A stretch of 64,000 nucleotides of DNA from Simplicispira sp. 125. GTDB taxonomy: Bacteria; Pseudomonadota; Gammaproteobacteria; Burkholderiales; Burkholderiaceae_C. The stretch lies in contig NZ_QEKM01000001.1 of NCBI RefSeq assembly GCF_003096555.1, positions 124,001-188,000 of the forward strand, given 5' to 3'. The position numbers and the translations under genes were made by a program. Under the pieces are notes generated by a model. It did no database searches, was not told the DNA's origin, and worked only from the letters and a program-made list of their open reading frames with translations. Within the stretch, counting starts at the first letter, position 1; each line of letters starts with the position of its first letter. Positions 24,048-33,639 of this stretch are shown here, in pieces.

Positions 24048-26975
24048 ATGGCCTTTGCAACCCCACGCCCGGCACGCCACGCCTTTGCTTCCACGCTCAA
24101 GAGTTTCACGACCGATTCGGGCAAAGTGGGGCAGTTGTATTCATTGCCCGCACTGGCGCGCAAGTACCCGGGTATCAAGCGGCTGCCGGTATCGATCCGC
24201 ATCGTGCTCGAATCGGTGCTGCGCAACTGCGATGGTCGCAAGGTCACGGCCGAGCATGTGCAGCAGCTGGCCACTTGGCAGCCCGTGGCCGAACGCAAGG
24301 ACGAGATTCCCTTCGTCGTTTCGCGTGTGGTGCTGCAGGACTTCACCGGTGTGCCGCTGCTCGCCGACCTGGCTGCCATGCGCAGCGTGGCCGTGCGTCT
24401 GGGTAAGAACCCCAAGAAGATCGAACCCCTGGTGCCCGTGGATCTGGTGGTGGACCACTCCATCATGGTGGACCACTATGGCAAGAAGAACTCGCTCGAC
24501 CTGAACATGAAGCTCGAATTCCAGCGCAACCGCGAGCGCTATGAATTCATGAAATGGGGCATGCAGGCCTTCGATACCTTTGGCGTGGTGCCCCCGGGCT
24601 TTGGCATCGTGCACCAGGTCAACCTGGAGTACCTGGCACGCGGCGTGCACAAACGCAAAGATGGGGTGTACTACCCCGACACCCTGGTGGGCACTGACAG
24701 CCATACCACCATGATCAACGGCATTGGCGTGGTGGGCTGGGGCGTGGGCGGCATCGAGGCCGAGGCGGCCATGCTGGGCCAGCCGGTGTACTTTCTGACC
24801 CCTGATGTCGTGGGCATGGAGCTGACCGGCCAGCTGCGTGAAGGCGTGACCGCCACCGACCTGGTGCTCACCGTGACGGAGCTGCTGCGCCAGCACAAGG
24901 TGGTGGGCAAGTTTGTTGAATTTTTTGGATCGGGTACGCGCACCCTCTCGCTGCCCGATCGCGCCACCATTGGCAACATGGCTCCCGAATATGGAGCCAC
25001 CATGGGTTTCTTTCCGGTGGATGAGAAAACCATGGACTACTTCCGTGGCACGGGCCGTACCAAGGGCGAGATCGAGGCTTTCGAGGCCTATTTCAAGGCG
25101 CAAGGCTTGTTTGGCGTGCCGTTGGCGGGCGAGGTGGATTACTCGCAGGTCGTGCGGCTGGATCTGGGCGCCGTAACGCCCAGTCTGGCTGGCCCCAAGC
25201 GCCCGCAAGACCGCATCGAGCTGGGCAAGGTCAGCACACAGTTTGTCGATCTGTTCAGCAAGCCCAATGCGCAAAACGGCTTCAACCGTCCGGCTGCGTT
25301 GCTGCACACACGCTGGCACCTTCAGCGGGGTGACGCGATCGAGGCCGGGGAAGCCCCCGATAGCAAACCCACGCCGGCAGGCGCTCCCCGCTCGGTGGTG
25401 GAGATGGAGGGCAACAAGCCCACGTTGGCTACGGCCCATACCGCTGTGCGGGCTGCAGTTTTGACCAATGGAGGCGGCCCCTCTGTGGGCAATGGTGACG
25501 TGCTGATTGCCGCCATCACCAGTTGCACCAACACCTCCAACCCTAGTGTGTTGCTGGCAGCCGGTTTGCTGGCCAAGAAAGCGGTGGAGGCCGGGCTCAG
25601 GGTGCAGCCGCACATCAAGACCTCGCTGGCGCCGGGTTCGCGCATCGTGACCGAGTACCTCACCGAAACCGGCCTTTTGCCCTATCTTGAAAAGCTGGGT
25701 TTCGCGCTGGCCGGTTATGGCTGCACGACCTGCATCGGCAATTCTGGCGACCTCACGCCCGAGCTCAATGAGGCGATTGCGCGCAACGACCTGGTGTGCG
25801 CCGCTGTGCTCTCAGGCAACCGCAATTTCGAGGCGCGCATCCACCCCAACATCAAGGCCAATTTTCTGGCCAGCCCTCCGCTGGTGGTGGCCTACGCCAT
25901 TGCGGGCACCGTATTGAAAGACCTGATGACCGAGCCCGTGGGCAAAGGCAAGGGTGGGCGTGATGTGTACCTGGGCGACATCTGGCCCACCAGCGATGAA
26001 ATCCAGGCCCTGATGAAGTACGCCATGAAGGGCAAGGCCTTCCGCGCAAACTACGCCAAAGTGGCCACTGAACCCGGCAAGCTGTGGGGCAAGATCAAGG
26101 GCGTGAGTGGCACGGCCTACACCTGGCCTTCCAGCACCTACATCGCAGAACCCCCGTTTTTTGCTGATTTTGCTATGGAAAACGGAGCTTCTTCCGCAGA
26201 TCAGGCGAGCGTTTCAGGCCAGAAAGATGTGGATTTTTCAGTGCGAAGCGCACGCACCATGGCACTGTTTGGTGACTCCATCACCACCGACCACATCTCG
26301 CCTGCAGGCTCCATCAAGGAAAGCTCGCCTGCGGGCCAGTGGTTGCTGCAGCATGGCGTGCACAAGCAGGACTTCAACAGCTACGGCTCGCGCCGTGGCA
26401 ACCACGATGTGATGATGCGCGGCACGTTTGCCAATGTGCGCATCAAGAACCTGATGATCCCGCCGACTGTGGACGGCTCGCGCGAGGAGGGTGGCGTCAC
26501 CGTGTTCCAGAGTGAGGGCGCCTTGCAGGGCGAGAAGATGTCTATTTTTGACGCCGCCATGCAGTACATGGCGCAGGGCACGCCCACCGTCGTGTTTGCC
26601 GGCGAAGAATATGGAACGGGGTCGAGCCGCGACTGGGCCGCCAAGGGTACGCAGCTGTTGGGTATCAAGGCCGTGGTGGCGCGCAGTTTTGAGCGCATTC
26701 ACCGCTCCAACCTGGTGGGCATGGGCGTACTGCCGCTGCAGTTCAAAGGGAAGGACACCTGGGAGTCGCTGGGCCTCACGGGCAACGAACTGATCGATAT
26801 CGTGCCTGACGCAGCCCTTACACCGCAAAGCGATGCCACGCTGCTCATCCGCCGCGCCGACGGCCAGCGCCAGACGGTGACTGTCACGCTGCGTATCGAC
26901 ACCCCCATTGAGGTGGACTACTACCGGGCGGGTGGCATCCTGCCCTATGTGCTGCGCCAGTTGCTGGCTGCCTGA
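24048..26975 (+). CDS. acnA: Aconitate hydratase A
   Basis: A 975-residue monomeric [4Fe-4S] enzyme converting citrate to isocitrate in the TCA cycle. Iron-sulfur ligands are in [10 protein letters not shown] (near residue 491) and CTTCIGNSG (near 560); the swivel domain begins at [17 protein letters not shown] near 744 and contains [15 protein letters not shown] near 855. GGAGTCAGCGCC precedes the ATG chosen; an in-frame extension to 23976 looks non-coding. Residues about 707-726, just before the swivel domain, are encoded by a degenerate palindromic element (26168-26226) and should form an extra surface loop in the interdomain linker. Confidence 0.94.
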   Translation: MAFATPRPARHAFASTLKSFTTDSGKVGQLYSLPALARKYPGIKRLPVSIRIVLESVLRNCDGRKVTAEHVQQLATWQPVAERKDEIPFVVSRVVLQDFTGVPLLADLAAMRSVAVRLGKNPKKIEPLVPVDLVVDHSIMVDHYGKKNSLDLNMKLEFQRNRERYEFMKWGMQAFDTFGVVPPGFGIVHQVNLEYLARGVHKRKDGVYYPDTLVGTDSHTTMINGIGVVGWGVGGIEAEAAMLGQPVYFLTPDVVGMELTGQLREGVTATDLVLTVTELLRQHKVVGKFVEFFGSGTRTLSLPDRATIGNMAPEYGATMGFFPVDEKTMDYFRGTGRTKGEIEAFEAYFKAQGLFGVPLAGEVDYSQVVRLDLGAVTPSLAGPKRPQDRIELGKVSTQFVDLFSKPNAQNGFNRPAALLHTRWHLQRGDAIEAGEAPDSKPTPAGAPRSVVEMEGNKPTLATAHTAVRAAVLTNGGGPSVGNGDVLIAAITSCTNTSNPSVLLAAGLLAKKAVEAGLRVQPHIKTSLAPGSRIVTEYLTETGLLPYLEKLGFALAGYGCTTCIGNSGDLTPELNEAIARNDLVCAAVLSGNRNFEARIHPNIKANFLASPPLVVAYAIAGTVLKDLMTEPVGKGKGGRDVYLGDIWPTSDEIQALMKYAMKGKAFRANYAKVATEPGKLWGKIKGVSGTAYTWPSSTYIAEPPFFADFAMENGASSADQASVSGQKDVDFSVRSARTMALFGDSITTDHISPAGSIKESSPAGQWLLQHGVHKQDFNSYGSRRGNHDVMMRGTFANVRIKNLMIPPTVDGSREEGGVTVFQSEGALQGEKMSIFDAAMQYMAQGTPTVVFAGEEYGTGSSRDWAAKGTQLLGIKAVVARSFERIHRSNLVGMGVLPLQFKGKDTWESLGLTGNELIDIVPDAALTPQSDATLLIRRADGQRQTVTVTLRIDTPIEVDYYRAGGILPYVLRQLLAA
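26168..26226. repeat. Degenerate palindromic element inside acnA (in frame)
   Basis: TTTGCTATGGAAAACGGAGC, TTCTTCCGC, a short loop, CAGGCGAGCG and TTTCAGGCCAGAAA align with the element in bkdB read on the other strand. It encodes the [20 protein letters not shown] linker. Confidence 0.55.
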
Positions 26976-26989
26976 GCCATTGCAACCCC

Positions 26990-29536
26990 ATGGCCGACTA
27001 CGCCCCCACGCCGGAACATGCGCTGGAGTTGCAGCTGCTGCGCGAGCGCCTGCATGAGTCCGAGCGGCGCCTGCAGGCCCTGGGGCGCAATCTGCCGGGT
27101 AGCGTCATTTTTCAGTTGGTGCGCGATGCTGAAGGTCGGCGCTATTTCGCCTACATGGGCGAGGCGATCGAAGCCATTGTGGGCGTCAAGGCAGAGGATG
27201 TGCTGCGCGATGCCGCCACGTTGTACCAGTGCATCCTGCCCGAAGACTTTCCTGCCTTCGTCGCCCTGGGAGAACGGTCCTATCAAGAGCTGTGCGCCTT
27301 TGAGACCCAGGCGCGTTTTCGCCGGATAGACGGCGAGGTGTGCTGGGTGCGTATGGCTTGTACGCCGCGCGCCTGGGGTCAGGGCGGTGTGATCTGGGAT
27401 GGGCTGCTCACCGACATCACCGAACAAATCCGCGCCGAGGCGGTCACCCGCGCCTACGAAAACCAGCTGGCCGGTGTGCTGCGCCACCTGCCGGGCGCCG
27501 TGGCCCGCATCGGGCTTGACCTGGAGATTCTGTACGCCAACGATACGCAGGCCCACTGGGTCGACACCACGGTGGAGCAGATGATTGGGCGGCGCATGCC
27601 CGAGTTCATCACACCGGGCCTGATGGAACGCATGCTGCCGTTTATGCAGCGCGCCTTGAACGGCGAGACTGTGGTGTTCGAGAACCGCATCGACCGCCTC
27701 GATGGCGAAGTGCGTTTTCGCCACACCACCTTGGTGCCCGAGCGCACCGCCCAGGGGGCCGTGGCCGCCATCGTGCTGTTTGCCTATGACCTGACTGAAC
27801 TCAAGCGGACACAGCAAGCGCTTTCGCAGCAAAGAATGCTGTTGACCAGCCTGATCCAGGCCATGCCCGATGTGGTGTTCCTCAAGGACGCACAAGGTGT
27901 TTACCTGGCCTGCAACCCGGTGTTTGAGCGGTTCATTGGACGCCCCGCCCAGGAGATCCTGGGCCGCACGGATGCCGAGCTGATGCCCCCGGCCCTGGCG
28001 GAAACCGTGATTCAAAACGACCTGCGCGCCCTGCAGGCCTGGCAACCCCTGGTGTTCGAGGAAACGGTCACCTTTGCCGCCGACGGGTATGTGGGGCAGT
28101 TCGAAACCATCAAGACGCCCATTCGGGACCTTGCGGGCCGCGCCACCGGGGTCCTGGGGGTCTCGCGCGATATCACCGACCGCAAGCGTGCTGCCCAGGA
28201 AATCGAACGCCTGGCCTTCTACGACGCCCTCACCCAGCTGCCCAACCGCCGCCTGCTGCTCGACCGCCTGCACCGCCTGGTGCTCAGCAGCCAGCGCACC
28301 CACCATCACGGCGCCCTGCTGTTCATCGACCTGGACAACTTCAAAGACCTCAACGACACCCTGGGCCACGACATGGGCGACCAGCTCCTCACGCAAGTGG
28401 CCGCCCGCCTCTCGGCCAGCGTGCGCGAATGCGACACCGTGGCGCGCTTTGGCGGCGACGAATTCGTCATCCTGCTCGAAGGCCTGGACACCGACACCGA
28501 CCACGCCGCCCGCCAGGCCGAAGCCGTGGCACGCAAACTGCTTTTGGCCCTGAACAACCCCTTTGAGCTGGCAGGCCAGCAGCACTACAGCACCCCCAGC
28601 ATCGGCCTGACCCTCTTTGGCCAGGAACGCCAGAGCGTGGACGAACTGCTCAAGCGCGCCGACCTGGCCATGTACGAAGCCAAGGCCGCCGGGCGCAACA
28701 CCCACCGCTTCTTCGACCCTGGCATGCAGCAAGCCCTGCACGAGCGCTCCAGCCTGGAAGCCGACCTGCGCCAGGGCCTGCAGCGCGGCGAACTCTTCGT
28801 GCACTACCAGGCCGTGGTCGACCACCACGGCCACGTCAAAGGCGCCGAAGCCCTGGCGCGCTGGAACCACCCCGAGCGCGGCGCCATCGCACCGATGGAA
28901 TTCATCCCCCTGGCCGAGCAGACCGGCCTCATCCTGCCGCTGGGCCAGCACATCCTGCACACCGCCTGCCAGCAACTCGTGCGCTGGGCCGCCCAGCAGG
29001 CAACCGCCCACCTGAGCATTGCCGTCAACGTCAGCGCCCGGCAATTTCGCCAGCCCGACTTTGCCGCGCAAGTCTTGCACACCCTGCGCGAGACCGGCGC
29101 CAACCCCAAGCGCCTGAAACTCGAACTGACCGAAAGCCTGTTGCTGGGCGACATGGACGACACCATCGAGCGCATGGTGCAACTCAAGCGCGAAGGCGTG
29201 GGCTTTGCGCTGGACGACTTTGGCACCGGGTATTCGAGCCTGGGCTACCTCAAGCGCCTGCCGCTGGACCAGGTCAAGATCGACCGGGGCTTCGTGCGCG
29301 ACGTGCTGACCGACCCGAACGACGCGGCCATCGTGCGCACCATCCTGGCGCTGGCGCAAAGCCTGGACCTGGACGTGGTGGCCGAAGGGGTGGAGACGGC
29401 GGGGCAGCTAGGGTTCTTGCGGCTGCATGGCTGCGAGCAGTTCCAGGGGTTTTTGTTTGGGCGGCCTGTGCCGGTGGAGGTGTTCGAGCTGGAGCACTGC
29501 CGCCATCCGTCGCCGCATTTCGAGCCCGGGTTTTGA
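26990..29536 (+). CDS. PAS-GGDEF-EAL protein (cyclic-di-GMP turnover)
   Basis: An 848-residue cytosolic signalling protein with no membrane segment. Three PAS-like sensor modules occupy about 20-150, 155-275 and 280-400, followed by a GGDEF domain (RFGGDEFVILLEG near 486-498) and an EAL domain (GAEALARWNHPE near 617, DDFGTGYSSLGYLKRLP near 742). Both catalytic signatures are intact, so it may make, degrade or do both with c-di-GMP depending on its PAS input. It starts 15 bp after acnA; co-transcription is possible. Ligand is unknown. The second half is strikingly GC-rich at third positions compared with the first. Confidence 0.9.
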   Translation: MADYAPTPEHALELQLLRERLHESERRLQALGRNLPGSVIFQLVRDAEGRRYFAYMGEAIEAIVGVKAEDVLRDAATLYQCILPEDFPAFVALGERSYQELCAFETQARFRRIDGEVCWVRMACTPRAWGQGGVIWDGLLTDITEQIRAEAVTRAYENQLAGVLRHLPGAVARIGLDLEILYANDTQAHWVDTTVEQMIGRRMPEFITPGLMERMLPFMQRALNGETVVFENRIDRLDGEVRFRHTTLVPERTAQGAVAAIVLFAYDLTELKRTQQALSQQRMLLTSLIQAMPDVVFLKDAQGVYLACNPVFERFIGRPAQEILGRTDAELMPPALAETVIQNDLRALQAWQPLVFEETVTFAADGYVGQFETIKTPIRDLAGRATGVLGVSRDITDRKRAAQEIERLAFYDALTQLPNRRLLLDRLHRLVLSSQRTHHHGALLFIDLDNFKDLNDTLGHDMGDQLLTQVAARLSASVRECDTVARFGGDEFVILLEGLDTDTDHAARQAEAVARKLLLALNNPFELAGQQHYSTPSIGLTLFGQERQSVDELLKRADLAMYEAKAAGRNTHRFFDPGMQQALHERSSLEADLRQGLQRGELFVHYQAVVDHHGHVKGAEALARWNHPERGAIAPMEFIPLAEQTGLILPLGQHILHTACQQLVRWAAQQATAHLSIAVNVSARQFRQPDFAAQVLHTLRETGANPKRLKLELTESLLLGDMDDTIERMVQLKREGVGFALDDFGTGYSSLGYLKRLPLDQVKIDRGFVRDVLTDPNDAAIVRTILALAQSLDLDVVAEGVETAGQLGFLRLHGCEQFQGFLFGRPVPVEVFELEHCRHPSPHFEPGF

Positions 29537-29571
29537 GCGGACTTGGGCATGGCCTTGGGCACAATTCCGGC

Positions 29572-30780
29572 ATGAACAAACAGGTATTGATCGCCGGTGG
29601 TGGCATCGGCGGGCTGGCCGCTGCACTGGGTGCCTCGCGGGCGGGTTGGGAGGTGCGTTTGTACGAGCGCGCGGCCGCGTTTGCGGAGGTGGGCGCGGGC
29701 GTGCAACTGGGCCCCAACGCCGTGCGGCGCCTGCAGGCCTGGGGTCTGCAAGCACCACTGCAGGCGGTGGCCGCTTTTCCCGATCAACTGCAAGTGCGCA
29801 GCGCCCTGGATGGGGGCACGCTGGCGACCTTGCCGCTGGGCGCCGAGATGATTGCGCGCTACGGCGCTGCCTACGCCACCATCCACCGCGCCGACCTGCA
29901 GGGCCTGCTGCATGAGGCCGTGCACGACCGTGCGAATGTGCAACTCAACCTCGGCTGTGCCATTGCGCAGTACGGCGAATCAGGGGGGGCCATCCAGGTG
30001 CGCCTGGGCCAAGGCAAGGAGATCGAAGGCGATGCCCTGGTAGGCGCCGATGGCTTGTGGAGCCGCATCCGCACCCAGATGCTGGACGACGGGGCGCCGC
30101 GTCCCACGGGCCATCTGGCCTACCGCGCCCTGGTACCGCAAGCGGCGTTGCCGCAGCAACTGCGCAGCACACAGGTCACCGCCTGGCTGGGGCCGCGCCT
30201 GCATGCCGTGCATTACCCTGTGCGCCGGGGCGAGTTGCTGAACCTGGTGGTGATCGTGCACGGCCCTGCGCCCCACGATCTGGAAAGCTGGGACCACGCC
30301 GCCAATGCCACCGACCTCGAAGCCGCTCTGGCCGGCACCTGCGGTGCATTGCAGGACATGGTGCGCGGTGTGGCCGCAACTGGCCACGGCTGGCGCCTGT
30401 GGCCCTTGTGCGACCGCGCGCGCCTGGACAGCGCTGCGCAGATGGCGCAAGGCCTGGTGGCACTGCTCGGCGATGCGGCCCACCCCATGCCGCCCTACCT
30501 GGCCCAGGGCGCCGGCATGGCGATTGAAGACGCCGCACAGCTACAGCGCGCCTTGGCCATGCACGACATGGACGTACCGCTGCGCCTGCGCCGCTACGCC
30601 CTCAACCGCTGGGAGCGCGCAGGGCGCGTGCAGGCGCGATCGCAACGCAACGGGCGCATCTTCCATGCCACCGGCCCCGTGCGCTGGGCACGCGACCTGT
30701 CGCTGCGGCTGATGGGCGAACGCCTGCTGGATGTGCCCTGGCTCTACCGGGGCGACGGGTCTAACGCCAGTGCGCTGTAG
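29572..30780 (+). CDS. FAD-dependent aromatic-ring monooxygenase
   Basis: A 402-residue flavoprotein of the salicylate / 3-hydroxybenzoate hydroxylase type. The FAD-binding GxGxxG is LIAGGGIGGLAAALGASRAG near residue 6, the second FAD contact is LLGDAAHPMPPYLAQGAGMAIEDA near 300, and a DG motif (LVGADGLWSRIR) lies near 155. It would hydroxylate an aromatic acid with NAD(P)H and oxygen. It is convergent with the MFS transporter gene, which could carry the substrate, but the pair may be unrelated. Exact substrate unknown. Confidence 0.85.
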   Translation: MNKQVLIAGGGIGGLAAALGASRAGWEVRLYERAAAFAEVGAGVQLGPNAVRRLQAWGLQAPLQAVAAFPDQLQVRSALDGGTLATLPLGAEMIARYGAAYATIHRADLQGLLHEAVHDRANVQLNLGCAIAQYGESGGAIQVRLGQGKEIEGDALVGADGLWSRIRTQMLDDGAPRPTGHLAYRALVPQAALPQQLRSTQVTAWLGPRLHAVHYPVRRGELLNLVVIVHGPAPHDLESWDHAANATDLEAALAGTCGALQDMVRGVAATGHGWRLWPLCDRARLDSAAQMAQGLVALLGDAAHPMPPYLAQGAGMAIEDAAQLQRALAMHDMDVPLRLRRYALNRWERAGRVQARSQRNGRIFHATGPVRWARDLSLRLMGERLLDVPWLYRGDGSNASAL

Positions 30781-30790
30781 ATTGCTTCAT

Positions 30791-30845
30791 TATTGATAGC
30801 TGCTTACGCTTGCTGTGTAAGCGTTTGAGGCTGTTTTTGCTTAAA
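30791..30845. repeat. Palindromic element between monooxygenase and MFS genes
   Basis: ATTGATAGCTGCTTACGCTT, loop GCTGTG, TAAGCGTTTGAGGCTG and TTTTTGCTTAAAA match the dispersed family. It lies between convergent gene ends and has terminator character in both directions. Confidence 0.8.
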
Positions 30846-30853
30846 AATATCTT

Positions 30854-32089
30854 TCAATGCCGGGGAGCGGGGAGCACCCGGAACGCCACGACCCCTGTCG
30901 CCAGCAGGCCCGCAATGGTCAGCATGACGGCCACATACGGGTCGGCGCCGCGCTCTGTGGCCATCGAGGCCGCCACCCCCGTCACCCACTGCATCAAGGC
31001 CACGCCCATGAACAAGGCCATGGTGAACACCGCCATCGCCCGCCCCGTCATGGCGGCAGGGTAGGCGCTGCGCACGTCGGCGTATTGCAACACCATGTAG
31101 CCCGAGAGCATGCCGACGGCGATGGCGCCGCCCACATCCACCCAGGGCAGGCCCAGCAGCGCCAGTGCCAGAAACAGGCCCGCCAGCACCAGGGTGTAGC
31201 CCACCAGCCAGCGGCGGCGGCGCGTGGGGCCGGGGTCCAGTCGGCCAAACAGCGCGGGGGTGAACAGCGACACCAGCGACACCACCAGTGCCACATTGCC
31301 GCTTTGCACCAGCGAGAAGCCGTGCCGCTCGATCAGCAGAGGCCCCAGCCACAGCCCGCGCAGCGTGAGGAAGGAGGCATAGGTCACCAGCGCCAGCAGC
31401 ATGATGCCCGCGGTGTGCGGCAATAAAAACAGCGCGCCAAAGCCCCGTACCGCAGCACCCAGTGATTCGCGCGGAGCGGCGTGCGGTGGTTGTGGGGGTT
31501 CGTGCACTTTCCAGAAAAACAGCAGCCAAGCCAGCAGCGCCAGCCCCGCCAGCAGGCCAAAGCCCGTGCGCCACGACCACTGCTGTACCACCCAGGCCAG
31601 CGGCGTGCCCGTGAACAGCATGCCCAGCCCGCCCAGTCCCATGGCCATGCCCGAAACGGCAGCAAAGGCATGCGCAGGAAAGTAGCGCGCAATGAACACG
31701 GTGCACACCAGAAAGGCGGGTGCGCAGCCCACCCCGATCAGCATCTGGCCCAGCAGCACTGTGCCGTAGCCGGGCGCCAGCGCCGACAGCAGCGAACCCA
31801 CCACGGTGAGCGGAAACGCCGTCAGCAGCGTGCGCCGCAGGCCATACAGGTCGATCCCGACCCCCATGAAGAGCTGCATGCTGCCGAACGAAAATGCAAA
31901 AACCCCTGCAAACAGCCCCAGCGCCTGGGCCGACAGCCCGAACTCCGCCCGCAGCCCCGTGGCAATGATGGCGGTGATGGTGCGAAACGCCTGGCTCAGC
32001 GCAAAACCCGTGATCAGCACCAGCAGCACCCCCCAGGCGGCGCGGGACGTGAGGGCAGGCGGGGGTGACAAGGGCGGGGTAGGGGGCAC
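30854..32089 (-). CDS. MFS transporter
   Basis: A 411-residue inner-membrane protein with about twelve hydrophobic helices. The first helix segment FALSQAFRTITAIIATGL and the loop GIDLYGLRRTLLTAFPL between helices 2 and 3 resemble the nitrate/oxalate-formate-like MFS pattern. No substrate can be assigned. A short, divergent look-alike of the helix-1 segment occurs near 36000-36060. Ribosome site ambiguous; the ATG at 32089 gives the shortest complete protein with a proline-rich N-terminus. Confidence 0.8.
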   Translation of the reverse strand: MPPTPPLSPPPALTSRAAWGVLLVLITGFALSQAFRTITAIIATGLRAEFGLSAQALGLFAGVFAFSFGSMQLFMGVGIDLYGLRRTLLTAFPLTVVGSLLSALAPGYGTVLLGQMLIGVGCAPAFLVCTVFIARYFPAHAFAAVSGMAMGLGGLGMLFTGTPLAWVVQQWSWRTGFGLLAGLALLAWLLFFWKVHEPPQPPHAAPRESLGAAVRGFGALFLLPHTAGIMLLALVTYASFLTLRGLWLGPLLIERHGFSLVQSGNVALVVSLVSLFTPALFGRLDPGPTRRRRWLVGYTLVLAGLFLALALLGLPWVDVGGAIAVGMLSGYMVLQYADVRSAYPAAMTGRAMAVFTMALFMGVALMQWVTGVAASMATERGADPYVAVMLTIAGLLATGVVAFRVLPAPRH

Positions 32090-32193
32090 GGGGGTCTCCG
32101 TTAGGGTGTGGGGGAGATGCGCTCCTCAGCCCAAGGGTAGCTGCTGCGCCCTGTCCGGGGGTGTCGCCCATGTGGCGCTGTCGCGGCGCATCG

Positions 32194-33135
32194 TCAGGCG
32201 GGCAGGCCAGGTGCGCGGTAAACCAGCACCTTCAGCGCGCGCTCTGCCGACACATCGGCAAACACAGGCGGATTGGCCACGCGCTCTACAAACACCAGGT
32301 CGGGCGCCAGTTCCTGCATCTGGTCTTGCAGAAAAGCGCAGTCCAGTTCCGGTGCATTGAGGCACAGCAGGGCGTGACCGCCGGGGGCCAGCAGGTCGGG
32401 CAAGCGGCGCAGCAGGCGGGCATAGTCTTTGGTGGCGACAAAGCTGCCCTTCTGGTAACTGGGCGGGTCCATGATGACCAGGTCGTAGGGGCCGCTGCGC
32501 GTGATCTTGCCCCAGGTGCTGAAAATGTCATGGGCCAGAAAGCTGGCACCACCGGCCAGGTCGTTGAGCTGGTGGTTCTGCTGCCCGGTGGCGATGGCGC
32601 CGCGTCCCATGTCCACGTTCACCACCTGCCGGGCACCCGCCAGCAGCGCGACCACCGAGAAGGCACAGGTGTAGGCAAACAGGTTGAGCACTTTGGGCCC
32701 GCGCCGCGCCCCCTGCTGCTGCGCCACATGCTGGTGCACCCAGCGCCGCCCTTCGGCCATGTCGAGAAACAGGCCGTGGTTCTGGCCCCGCAGCACATGC
32801 ACCCGAAAATGTGCGCCGCGTTCTGTCACCACATGCGGATCGGGCACGCTGCCTGCCATCAGTTGGGTGTCGGTCTGGCCTTCGTGGCGGCACTGGTGCA
32901 CCCAGTTCAGCGGTTCGCCGGGTGCAAGCTCCTGCCAGCGTGCCGCCAGGGCGGCCCCCGCTGCCGACAGGGCCTCCTCGGTGGCGGGCTGGAAGCTGGT
33001 CAGCACCCACACAGGCGGAAATACATCCAGCGTCCAGTGCTCACAGCCGGGGTACAGGCCGCCCCGGCCATGAAAAATGCGCTGGGCATCGGTGGGCATC
33101 TCTATCGTGGCGATGGCGTTGAGCAAAGCGTGCAT
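32194..33135 (-). CDS. Class I SAM-dependent RNA methyltransferase (RlmI-like)
   Basis: A 313-residue protein. N-terminal region (1-140) precedes a Rossmann methyltransferase with motif I LNLFAYTCAFSVVALLAGA near residue 152, NVDMGRGAIATGQQN near 175, and the catalytic-type IMDPPSYQKGSF near 227. This is the SAM_MT pattern of the RlmK/RlmI and related 23S rRNA cytosine methylases, though the PUA domain is absent. ATG 33135 begins the conserved part; upstream in-frame codons are not convincing. Confidence 0.82.
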   Translation of the reverse strand: MHALLNAIATIEMPTDAQRIFHGRGGLYPGCEHWTLDVFPPVWVLTSFQPATEEALSAAGAALAARWQELAPGEPLNWVHQCRHEGQTDTQLMAGSVPDPHVVTERGAHFRVHVLRGQNHGLFLDMAEGRRWVHQHVAQQQGARRGPKVLNLFAYTCAFSVVALLAGARQVVNVDMGRGAIATGQQNHQLNDLAGGASFLAHDIFSTWGKITRSGPYDLVIMDPPSYQKGSFVATKDYARLLRRLPDLLAPGGHALLCLNAPELDCAFLQDQMQELAPDLVFVERVANPPVFADVSAERALKVLVYRAPGLPA

Positions 33136-33294
33136 GGGGTGTTGGGAAGAGGCGGGGCAAAGGGAGAAGTGTATGCAGTGGTGCCCAGGGGCGCGGTCTT
33201 GATCCAGCGCAAGAACTGATGGCCCGGCCCGATTCCGGGCGGGGAGATCGCTCCGCAAAGGCTGGGCAGCGGTAAACAGGCGGCGTACAATTAA

Positions 33295-33313
33295 TTAATG
33301 AGAATTGTTTATA
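33295..33313 (+). promoter_or_regulatory. Fur box upstream of feoA
   Basis: TTAATGAGAATTGTTTATA matches the Fur consensus GATAATGATAATCATTATC in most positions (the AATGAGAATTGTTT part). It sits 11 bases before the feoA start, so iron-replete Fur would block the operon. Confidence 0.75.
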
Positions 33314-33324
33314 TTTAGGAAATC

Positions 33325-33639
33325 ATGGAAGCATTGATGGCGATGGATGCACCGTGCACGGTGGACGAAGTGGGCTGCGAACTGGCCCATTTGCCCCTGC
33401 GCACTGACGCCTGGGTTGTCGGCCTGCACATGGAAGCGGCTGCGCAGGATGGCGACCTGTTGCTGCGCCTGCTGGAAATCGGCTTCCTGCCCGGCGAGCG
33501 CGTGCGCGTGATGGCGCGTTCCTTTCCCGCGGGTGACCCGCTCGCCGTGCGCGTGGGCCGCAGCACTTTTGCGCTGCGCCGCCGCGAGGCCGCCTTGATC
33601 CGCATCAGCACCACGCCCCCGGCCGCCGGAGCTGCATGA
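33325..33639 (+). CDS. feoA: Ferrous iron transport protein A
   Basis: A 104-residue SH3-like cytosolic protein that associates with FeoB. Core features are LLLRLLEIGFLPGERVRVMARSF (near residue 50) and DPLAVRVGRSTFALRRREA, the standard FeoA barrel. It overlaps feoB by the ATGA at 33636. An N-terminal extension of about 25 residues is present before the conserved core. Confidence 0.9.
   Translation: MEALMAMDAPCTVDEVGCELAHLPLRTDAWVVGLHMEAAAQDGDLLLRLLEIGFLPGERVRVMARSFPAGDPLAVRVGRSTFALRRREAALIRISTTPPAAGAA

Noticed and set aside
26945..29359. Very long open frame on the minus strand opposite the PAS-GGDEF-EAL gene (about 800 codons)
   Set aside because: It is the mirror image of a GC-rich coding gene with strong third-position bias; the translation is low-complexity and lacks any domain. 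Similar long antisense frames opposite acnA, ftsK, bkd and the liv operon were discarded for the same reason.
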